This document shows positions 6,478 to 12,357 of a stretch of DNA of 12,357 nucleotides, piece after piece. Made by a program: the position numbers and the translations under genes. Source of the DNA: Bacillota bacterium (GTDB lineage Bacteria; Bacillota; Limnochordia; Limnochordales; ZCTH02-B6); the NCBI GenBank assembly GCA_017578085.1, contig PKQR01000059.1, positions 1-12,357 of the forward strand, written 5' to 3'. The notes beneath the pieces were generated by a model, which saw nothing but the letters and a program-made list of their open reading frames with translations, ran no database searches and was not told the DNA's origin. The first letter of the stretch is position 1. Each line of letters starts with the position of its first letter.

Positions 6478-8729
6478 CGCCGCCCCAATTCTTGCGCGTC
6501 CATCACGGCCACCGCCGCGATGTTGACGATGGCGTCGACGTCGTCGCCCCGCTGCAGCACGTGCACCGGGCCGTTGAGCCCCATGAGGATGGGCCCCATG
6601 GCCTCCGCGCCGCCCAAACGCTGCAGGAGCTTGTAGGCGATGTTGGCGGCTTCCAGATCCGGGAACACCAGCACGTTGGCGCCGCCTTTGAGGTCCGAGA
6701 AGGGGTAGTCCCGCTCCAGGATCTCGGGCACCACCGCAGTGTCCGCCTGCATCTCCCCGTCCACCATGAGGTCGGGACGCTGGGCCTTGACCAACTCGGT
6801 GGCGCGGCGGACCTTCTCCGCCAGCGGGTGCCGCGTGGAGCCGAAGTTGGAGAAGGACAACATCGCGATCCGGGGCTCGATGCCCAACTGCCGCACGCGG
6901 TCGGCGGCCATGATCGCGATCTCAGCCAGCTCTTCCGCGGTCGGCTCGATGTTGACGGTGGCGTCCGTAAAGAAGTACACCCGGTCCTGGATGGTCATGA
7001 TGTACATCCCCGCCACCCGCGACACGCCGGGCCGGGTGCGGAACACCTCCAGGGCCGGCCGGATGACATCCGGATAGTGGTAGCCCAACCCCGCGACAAA
7101 GGCGTCCGCGTCGCCCATCTTGACCATCAGGCAGCCGAAATAGATGGGGTCCTGCAGCCGCTGCCGGGCTTCCTCCAGCGTAATCCCGCGGCGCTGGCGC
7201 AGCTGGTAGTAGTGCTGGATGTACTCTTCCAGCCGCGGGTGCCGGGACGGCTCGACGATCTCCAGCTCCAGCGGCACGCCCAGCTCTTGGGCTTTCGCCC
7301 GGATCACCTCGGGCCGGCCCACCAGGATCGGCCGCCCGATGCCTTCCCGCTGGACGATGGCCGCCGCCCGGATAATCCGGGACCGCTCCCCTTCGGCGAA
7401 CACGACCCGCTTGGGATCCGTCGCGGCCTTGTGCAGGATGATCCGCCGGATCTCCCGGCCTTTGCCGAAGCGGGCCTCGAGCCGCTCCACGTATTCGTCC
7501 AAGTCCAGCTGGATCCGGGCGACCCCGGTTTCCATGGCCGCCCGGGCCACCGCCGGCGCTACCCAAAGCAGCACACGCGGGTCCAAGGGCTTGGGGATGA
7601 TGTAGTCGGGGCCGAAGCGCAGCTGCTCCAACCCATACGCCCGCAGCACCACGTCGGGCACCGGCTGGCGCGCCAACTCCGCCAGGGCCCGGGCCGCGGC
7701 GACCTTCATGGCCTCGTTGATGGTGCGGGCCCGCACGTCCAGGGCGCCCCGGAAGATGAACGGAAAGCCCAGGACGTTATTGACCTGGTTCGGATAGTCG
7801 GAGCGGCCGGTGGCCACGATCGCGTCGGGCCGCGTCGCCTTGGCGACCTCATAAGGAATCTCGGGATCCGGGTTCGCCAGGGCAAAGACGATGGGCCGGT
7901 CAGCCATGGACTTGAGCATCTCCGGCGTCACCGCACCGGCCACCGACAGCCCGACAAAGACGTCGGCGCCCACCATCACTTCCTCAAGCGTGGTCAAGTC
8001 GGTCTCTTGGGCAAAGGCTGCCTTGTACGGGTTCATGCCCTGCTCGCGCCCGACCCGCACGACGCCCTGGCTGTCGCACAGCCACAAGTTCTCCCGTTTC
8101 ACGCCCAGCTCCAGGAAGAACTTCGCGCAGGCGATCCCCGACGCTCCGGCCCCGTTGATGACGACCTTGACCGAGCCGATGTCTTTACCCACCAGCTCCA
8201 GCGCGTTGATCAGCCCGGCGCCGGCGATGATGGCCGTGCCGTGCTGGTCGTCGTGGAACACGGGGATCTCCATGATCTCCCGGAGGCGCTCCTCAATGAC
8301 GAAGCACTCGGGGGCCTTGATGTCCTCCAGGTTGATCCCGCCAAACGTGGGCTCGAGGGATTTCACGATGCGCACAAACTCGTCGGGATCCGTGCAGTCG
8401 ATCTCCAGGTCAAACACGTCGATGTCGGCAAAGCGCTTAAAGAGCACGCCCTTGCCTTCCATGACCGGTTTGGCCGCCAGCGCCCCCACGTTGCCCAGCC
8501 CCAGCACCGCGGTGCCGTTGGAGATGACGGCTACCAGATTGCCCTTGGCCGTGTACTGGTACGCGTTGTGGGGGTCGGCGTGGATGGCCCGCACCGGCTC
8601 CGCCACGCCGGGCGAATACGCTAGGGACAAGTCTCGTTGGGTACTCGTCGGCTTCGTGATCTTGATCTCGATTTTTCCCGGACGGCCCCGGCGATGGTAC
8701 TCCAGGGCCTCTTCCCGCCACATGGCCAT
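6474..8729 (-). CDS. maeB: Malic enzyme with C-terminal phosphotransacetylase-like domain
   Basis: The enzyme oxidatively decarboxylates malate to pyruvate and CO2 with NAD(P). At 751 residues it matches the long hybrid form (E. coli MaeB is about 759), not the roughly 400-residue short form. The N-terminal malic domain has catalytic Tyr38 (AYSPGVAEP), Lys93 (EGKG), metal ligands Glu135-Asp136 (NLEDIKAPE) and Asp161 (HDDQHGTA). A Rossmann domain follows with GAGASG (193-198) and NPDPE (286-290). Residues from about 435 form the phosphotransacetylase-like domain: VFAEGE (443-448), SFSNFGS (625-631), VDGEMQAD (656-663) and PVHVLQRG (721-728). In true Pta the last motif is LSRG. Here the catalytic Ser is Gln726, so this domain is probably an acetyl-CoA-responsive regulatory module. 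ATG 8729 has TAGGGGAG 7 bases upstream. The gene follows lipL by 76 bases with no clear promoter. NADP preference is assumed from the family. Confidence 0.94.
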   Translation of the reverse strand: MAMWREEALEYHRRGRPGKIEIKITKPTSTQRDLSLAYSPGVAEPVRAIHADPHNAYQYTAKGNLVAVISNGTAVLGLGNVGALAAKPVMEGKGVLFKRFADIDVFDLEIDCTDPDEFVRIVKSLEPTFGGINLEDIKAPECFVIEERLREIMEIPVFHDDQHGTAIIAGAGLINALELVGKDIGSVKVVINGAGASGIACAKFFLELGVKRENLWLCDSQGVVRVGREQGMNPYKAAFAQETDLTTLEEVMVGADVFVGLSVAGAVTPEMLKSMADRPIVFALANPDPEIPYEVAKATRPDAIVATGRSDYPNQVNNVLGFPFIFRGALDVRARTINEAMKVAAARALAELARQPVPDVVLRAYGLEQLRFGPDYIIPKPLDPRVLLWVAPAVARAAMETGVARIQLDLDEYVERLEARFGKGREIRRIILHKAATDPKRVVFAEGERSRIIRAAAIVQREGIGRPILVGRPEVIRAKAQELGVPLELEIVEPSRHPRLEEYIQHYYQLRQRRGITLEEARQRLQDPIYFGCLMVKMGDADAFVAGLGYHYPDVIRPALEVFRTRPGVSRVAGMYIMTIQDRVYFFTDATVNIEPTAEELAEIAIMAADRVRQLGIEPRIAMLSFSNFGSTRHPLAEKVRRATELVKAQRPDLMVDGEMQADTAVVPEILERDYPFSDLKGGANVLVFPDLEAANIAYKLLQRLGGAEAMGPILMGLNGPVHVLQRGDDVDAIVNIAAVAVMDAQELGRR

Positions 8730-8736
8730 GTTCAGA

Positions 8737-8744
8737 CTCCCCTA
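8737..8744 (-). promoter_or_regulatory. Ribosome binding site of maeB
   Basis: On the minus strand TAGGGGAG ends 7 bases before ATG 8729. This favours that ATG over the second ATG at 8723. Confidence 0.6.
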
Positions 8745-8805
8745 CGGTAGGATATTTCTGGTAGTTCGGCGGCCGGAGCCCGATTCCCTCCAGCAGCAAG
8801 CAGGC

Positions 8806-9576
8806 CTAACCGATACGGCGGGTCTGGAGAAGCACTGCGGCCCGCTGGCGCTCTTCCACGGTGAGGGAAGCCGGCGAGAGGGTGTACACGTCGGCAAAGC
8901 CCCGCACCAGGGCGTCCTCCACCTCCGCGACGTGCAGGTCGCGCCCCAGGAGCCGAGTGAGGGGCGCCACGCCGTCGGGGACAAGGTTGGGGGCTCCCCC
9001 GGCGGCGGCGTAAAAGCGGTTCAGGAGGTCAGTCACGGGAACCGGATCCTGCGACACCAGCACCATTCCGGAAACAAGGGCAAAGCCGCCGCGCATGGCC
9101 TGGGCCACGCCGGCCACCTTCCGCCCGTCGACCACCAGGTCAAAGGGGCCCGGGCAAAAGGAACCCGGCGCCTCGCCAAACCGGGCGTCTAGCCCCAAGT
9201 GCTTGAGGCCGCGCCGCACGCCTTCGGTGAGTTGCTGGAAGTTCCGCTGGATCAGGGTGAAGTCGTGGCAGGGCCACGCCACGCCGAAGCTGAGGCAGCC
9301 TTCGTCCAGAATGACGGCGCTGCCGCCGCTGATGCGCTCGAAGACCGGCAGGCCCGCGGCCTGGAGGACCGCGATACCCGCATCCAGCCGGGGCAGGCGC
9401 AGGTCCCGGGGGCCAAGCAGCGCATATGGGCGCTGCCGACGGATGACGACGGTGGGTGGGGCCGTCCCCTGCCCCACCGACACCGCTACGGCTTCTGTCA
9501 GGACGGGGCTTAAATCCAGCAGCTCCGCGGGGGCGTCCCCACCCACCCGGATGAGCCGGACAGCTGATCCGCTCAT
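8806..9576 (-). CDS. lipL: LipL-like octanoyl/lipoyl amidotransferase (biotin/lipoate protein ligase family)
   Basis: This is a 256-residue member of the biotin/lipoate A/B protein ligase fold. In Bacillus, LipM loads octanoate on GcvH and LipL moves it from GcvH to E2 subunits of oxoacid dehydrogenases. Visible are RISGGSAVI (81-89, the substrate-binding Gly-Gly segment), a candidate catalytic Cys141 in GSFCPGPFDL and the conserved Lys153 in DGRKVAGVAQ. Cys in an SFCPG context followed by the Lys loop resembles LipL more than LipM or LplA; a ligase such as LplA would lack that Cys. The ATG start overlaps the nuoN stop as ATGA (9573-9576) and has only a weak Shine-Dalgarno site, so translation is probably coupled to nuoN. 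The E1-alpha gene at the left of the window belongs to a complex whose E2 needs this modification. LipM or a ligase-like paralogue cannot be fully excluded. Confidence 0.8.
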   Translation of the reverse strand: MSGSAVRLIRVGGDAPAELLDLSPVLTEAVAVSVGQGTAPPTVVIRRQRPYALLGPRDLRLPRLDAGIAVLQAAGLPVFERISGGSAVILDEGCLSFGVAWPCHDFTLIQRNFQQLTEGVRRGLKHLGLDARFGEAPGSFCPGPFDLVVDGRKVAGVAQAMRGGFALVSGMVLVSQDPVPVTDLLNRFYAAAGGAPNLVPDGVAPLTRLLGRDLHVAEVEDALVRGFADVYTLSPASLTVEERQRAAVLLQTRRIG

Positions 9577-11141
9577 CGCAGCGGCAGAAGCCCCTCCAGG
9601 CCCGGCAAGAGCAGGCTCGGGAAGAGGCCGAGTATGATCAGCCCCGCGGCCAGGCCCACGAGGACAATCCCGACCGCCACCCGCTCCCAGGCCATGGCCG
9701 CAGGCGCGGCTGCGGGCGAAGGCACGATCCCGACGGCGCCCGCCGGGAGGGGCTCGGCGGCCGCGGCGGCCGGTGTCGCCTCAGGGCTCCGGAACAAGGT
9801 CCCGACGACCCGCAGGTAGACGTAGGCGGAGATGGCCGTGCTGGCCACCATGGCGGCCAGCAGCCAACCGGCGCCCGCGGCCAGGCCGCCGCTGATGAGC
9901 AGGAGCTTGCCGGTGAAGCCGGCGGTCGGCGGCATGCCCGCCATGGCAAGGAAGAACAGCGCCATCAGCAGGGCCAGGCCAGGCCGGCTCTGGTACAAGC
10001 CTCGCCAGCTGGTCAAGTCTTCAATGTCGGCGGCTGGCGCCGCGGCGCCCTTGGCGGCGTTGGCCTCCGCCAGCCGGGCCGTAATGACCGCGAAGGCCCC
10101 GCCCGCCATGCACAGGTAGGCAAAGAGGTAAAACAGCGCCTGGCCCAGCCCCTCAGGCGTGAGGGACATCATGGGCAAAAACAGGTACCCCGCGTGGGCG
10201 ATGCCCGAATAGGCCAAGAGCCGCTTGAGGTTGGTCTGGAACAGGGCTCCGAGGCTGCCCACCAGCATGCTGATGCCGGCCAGCACCCCGATGGGCGCCA
10301 AGTACGATTGAGCCAGCCCGGCGTCTATCGGCACGGCCGACCACAGGAAACGGGCCAGCGCCACGAAGGCCGCCGTCTTGGTGCCCACGGCCATGAAGGC
10401 CGCGACCGGCACCGTGGCACCCTGGTAGGCGTCGGGCGCCCATGTGTGGAACGGCGCCAAGGCCAGCTTGAACGCGAACCCGATGAGAACCAGCGCGAAG
10501 CCCGCATGGTACAGCGGCGCCACCGCCCCTTGCCGCGCGTAGGCGGCGATGCCGGCCAAATTGGTCGCGCCGGTCACACCGTAGATCAGCGCAAACCCGT
10601 ACAAGAGCAGCCCGGCCGCCACCGAGCCGAGCAGGAAGTACTTGAAGGCGCCCTCCCTGGCCTCGGCCCGCCCGCGCCGGAAAGCGACCAGGACGTAGAG
10701 GCTCAGTGAGAGCAGCTCCAGGGCGACGAACATGACCATCAGGTCGCCGGTCCCCGCGAGCACCATCATCCCCAGCGCCGCAAACAGGATGAGGGAGATG
10801 TACCCGCTCATGTCCTGGGCAGGCTCGGTCGTGCTCAGGAGCACCGCGACCAGCGCCACCCCCAAAAGCAGTGCGGCCGCAGCCAGGCTCAAACCGTCCA
10901 GCGCCAGCGCCCCGCCAAAGGGAGCAAGCGCGCCGGCCGCGAACTCAGGCAGCGATGCGACCTGGCCCCACACGTCCATCAGGTACCAGCCGGTCAGCAA
11001 CAGGCCAGCCACGGCCGTTAGCAGGATTGTCCCCCGGCTGATGCGGGCGGGCACCACCAGGTCAACGACGATCACCACCAGCGCCGCCGCCGCCAGCGCG
11101 ACGAGCGGCGCAATCTGCGTCAGATCGGAAATGTCGGGCAT
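9573..11141 (-). CDS. nuoN: NADH-quinone oxidoreductase subunit N
   Basis: NuoN is an antiporter-like proton-pumping subunit of the Complex I membrane arm. The 522-residue product is almost entirely hydrophobic, with about 14 membrane segments. Functional residues of the family are present: Glu142 (ALELLSLSLYV), Lys167 (FKYFLLGS), Lys225 (FKLALAPFH), Lys255 (GTKTAAF) and Lys412 (GKLLL). FHTWAPDAYQGA (231-242) is typical of NuoN; NuoM and NuoL have different residues after FHTW. An Ala/Pro-rich loop at 453-483 (positions 9693-9785) extends the last inter-helix connection. ATG 11141 has GGGGGA 7 bases upstream. nuoL lies 56 bases upstream, without nuoM between them, and lipL overlaps the stop by 4 bases. 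Confidence 0.95.
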   Translation of the reverse strand: MPDISDLTQIAPLVALAAAALVVIVVDLVVPARISRGTILLTAVAGLLLTGWYLMDVWGQVASLPEFAAGALAPFGGALALDGLSLAAAALLLGVALVAVLLSTTEPAQDMSGYISLILFAALGMMVLAGTGDLMVMFVALELLSLSLYVLVAFRRGRAEAREGAFKYFLLGSVAAGLLLYGFALIYGVTGATNLAGIAAYARQGAVAPLYHAGFALVLIGFAFKLALAPFHTWAPDAYQGATVPVAAFMAVGTKTAAFVALARFLWSAVPIDAGLAQSYLAPIGVLAGISMLVGSLGALFQTNLKRLLAYSGIAHAGYLFLPMMSLTPEGLGQALFYLFAYLCMAGGAFAVITARLAEANAAKGAAAPAADIEDLTSWRGLYQSRPGLALLMALFFLAMAGMPPTAGFTGKLLLISGGLAAGAGWLLAAMVASTAISAYVYLRVVGTLFRSPEATPAAAAAEPLPAGAVGIVPSPAAAPAAMAWERVAVGIVLVGLAAGLIILGLFPSLLLPGLEGLLPLR

Positions 11142-11162
11142 GGCAAATCCCCCATTCCCATC

Positions 11163-11186
11163 CCGGCGAAGCCCGGCCTACGCCGG
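11163..11186 (-). other. Inverted repeat in the nuoL-nuoN gap
   Basis: CCGGCG (11163-11168) and CGCCGG (11181-11186) can form a perfect 6-bp stem with a 12-base loop in the 56-base gap between the two nuo genes. No T-run follows on the minus strand, so termination is unlikely. It may be a processing or stability element, or chance in this GC-rich stretch. Confidence 0.3.
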
Positions 11187-11197
11187 CAGGGCCCGGG

Positions 11198-12357
11198 TCA
11201 CAGCATCACAAAGTACAGGACGATGACGGCCGTCCCGGCCAAAAGGACCAGGGCGTAGCGGCGCACGAACCCGCCGTGCAGCTCCCGCACGCCTGCGCCA
11301 AAGGTGCCCGCCAAGCGGGCCACCCCGTTGACGGCCCCGTCCACCACCTGCGGGTCGACCACGCCGCCCACATAAGCCGCCAGCGCCCGCAGCGGGCGGA
11401 CCACCACGGCCCGGTACAGATCATCCACGTAGAAGCCGTTGGCCAGCACCCGTTGCCACGCGGCCTCCGCCCCTGCTGCCTGCCGGCTCGGGCCGTACAC
11501 CCGCACCGCCAGCAGCATGGCCACCGCCGACACCCCGAGGAGCACGGCCATGGTCAACGTCTTGGCCTGCTCCGGAGCGACAGCGGCCGCATGCGCCGCG
11601 CCGTGGGCGTACTGCGAGAACACCCGGCCGAGGAAGTGCTCGGGCACGCTGGTCAGGCCCGGTACCCACAACAGCCCGCCGAGGGCCGACAGGATCGTGA
11701 GGACCACCACCGGCACCGCCTCCAAGACCGGCACCCCGTGGACCTCATGGTCGTGGCCGGCCGTATGGTGGCCGCCGTGGGACTCATCGGCGGCGGCGAC
11801 CTCCTTGGCGGCCCGTCCCTTAGCCGCCTGCTTGGCCGGTGCGGAACCGGTGAACACCAGGCAGAAAAGGCGCGTCATGTAGAAAGCCGTCAACCCGGCA
11901 GCAGCCACCGCCAACCCCCACAGCCACGGGTGGCCGGTGAGCAGGAGCTCCACCACGATCTCATCCTTGCTGAAGAAGCCCGACAAGGGCGGAAGACCAA
12001 TCAGAGCCAGCGTGCCGATGAGGAACGTCCAGTACGCAAAGGGCAGCTGGCGCCCGAGCCCTCCCATGCGCCGGATGTCCTGCTCCCCGTGGAAGTGGTG
12101 GATCACGATGCCGGCGCCCAGGAACAAGAGCGCCTTGAAGAAGGCATGGGTCATGAAGTGGAACAGGGCGGCGCTGTACGCGCCGACACCCGCGGCCAGG
12201 ATCATGTACCCGACCTGGCTCATGGTGGAGAACGCCAGCACCCGTTTGATGTCGTTTTGGCCGACTGCGACCACCGCGCCAAACAGGGCTGATGCGACGC
12301 CGACAAGGGCCACCGCGGGCAACCCCAGCGGCGCCGCCTCAAACAGCGGGAAGGCCC
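11198..12357 (-). CDS. nuoL: NADH-quinone oxidoreductase subunit L (5' part outside window)
   Basis: NuoL is the distal proton-pumping subunit of Complex I, with a long lateral helix. About 385 C-terminal residues are visible. The frame stays open to the right edge, so roughly 230-270 N-terminal residues are missing. Diagnostic segments are GQNDIKRVLAFSTMSQVGYM (near 12266-12203), the membrane Lys in HAFFKALLFLGAGIVIHH (near 12136), LPPLSGFFSKDEI (near 11990) and NGFYVDDLYR (near 11430), found in NuoL but not NuoM or NuoN. A Lys/Ala-rich then His-rich loop (about 11738-11842, six His in 14 residues) sits between two membrane helices. The C-terminal helix ends at residue VML, followed by the TGA stop. 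The TTG at 12322 is internal, not a start. Confidence 0.95.
   Translation of the reverse strand, partial: AFPLFEAAPLGLPAVALVGVASALFGAVVAVGQNDIKRVLAFSTMSQVGYMILAAGVGAYSAALFHFMTHAFFKALLFLGAGIVIHHFHGEQDIRRMGGLGRQLPFAYWTFLIGTLALIGLPPLSGFFSKDEIVVELLLTGHPWLWGLAVAAAGLTAFYMTRLFCLVFTGSAPAKQAAKGRAAKEVAAADESHGGHHTAGHDHEVHGVPVLEAVPVVVLTILSALGGLLWVPGLTSVPEHFLGRVFSQYAHGAAHAAAVAPEQAKTLTMAVLLGVSAVAMLLAVRVYGPSRQAAGAEAAWQRVLANGFYVDDLYRAVVVRPLRALAAYVGGVVDPQVVDGAVNGVARLAGTFGAGVRELHGGFVRRYALVLLAGTAVIVLYFVML

Noticed and set aside
6492..8624. 710-codon open frame on the plus strand opposite maeB
   Set aside because: The minus strand encodes an unmistakable full-length malic enzyme. The plus-strand translation is His/Gly/Val-rich noise mirroring its codons, with no ribosome binding site support.
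8748..8753. TATCCT on the minus strand as a -10 box for maeB
   Set aside because: Only 4 of 6 bases match and no -35-like hexamer lies about 17 bases upstream. Read-through from lipL is the simpler explanation.
7891..9192. 433-codon plus-strand open frame spanning maeB and lipL
   Set aside because: It crosses two real minus-strand genes and the gap between them, with no family features.
1..12357. CRISPR arrays, insertion sequences, tRNA or rRNA genes, toxin-antitoxin or defence modules
   Set aside because: No regularly spaced repeats, transposase motifs, long terminal inverted repeats, tRNA-like folds or defence domains were seen on either strand. The longest gap between genes is about 170 bases.

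Overview
The window is about two-thirds G+C, densely coding, and filled with housekeeping and central-metabolism genes. Branched-chain 2-oxoacid dehydrogenase E1-alpha, a LipL-like octanoyl transferase, AcuC, M42 aminopeptidases and strong Bacillus-type Shine-Dalgarno sites with frequent GTG/TTG starts together suggest a high-GC member of the Bacillota (Symbiobacterium/Thermaerobacter/Limnochordia-like, possibly thermophilic). That assignment is inference. No RNA gene, mobile element, CRISPR array or defence gene is visible.

Left block, minus strand (1-1493): a ComB-family phosphatase is followed after 37 bases by the start of a branched-chain 2-oxoacid dehydrogenase E1-alpha gene, which is cut by the window edge. 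A 125-base divergent region separates comB from a short plus-strand nifU-type gene (1619-1858). That gene looks like a self-contained unit with a near-consensus sigma-A promoter and a strong intrinsic terminator.

Middle block, plus strand (2033-6477): three consecutive, divergent but catalytically intact M42 (TET-type) aminopeptidase genes are followed by an AcuC-like class I histone-deacetylase homologue, probably as one operon. The first two overlap by 14 bases. Four of the five plus-strand genes, counting nifU, start with GTG or TTG.

Right block, minus strand (6474-12357): in transcription order the genes are nuoL (5' end outside the window), nuoN, a LipL-like octanoyl/lipoyl transferase and a malic enzyme with a C-terminal phosphotransacetylase-like domain. 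The nuoN stop and lipL start overlap as ATGA, so the Complex I membrane-arm genes run straight into carbon-metabolism genes. nuoM is not between nuoL and nuoN. The malic enzyme and acuC genes converge and overlap by 4 bases at their 3' ends, with no terminator between them.

The proteins fit a respiring heterotroph that uses peptides and organic acids: cytosolic peptide trimming (M42), branched-chain oxoacid oxidation or branched-fatty-acid priming (Bkd, needing lipoylated E2), malate-to-pyruvate flux (MaeB), acyl-lysine removal (AcuC), Fe-S delivery (NifU domain) and NADH oxidation (Nuo). I see no convincing undescribed system. The points most worth a second look are the triple M42 cluster, the nuoL-nuoN junction lacking nuoM, and the comB-bkd pairing.
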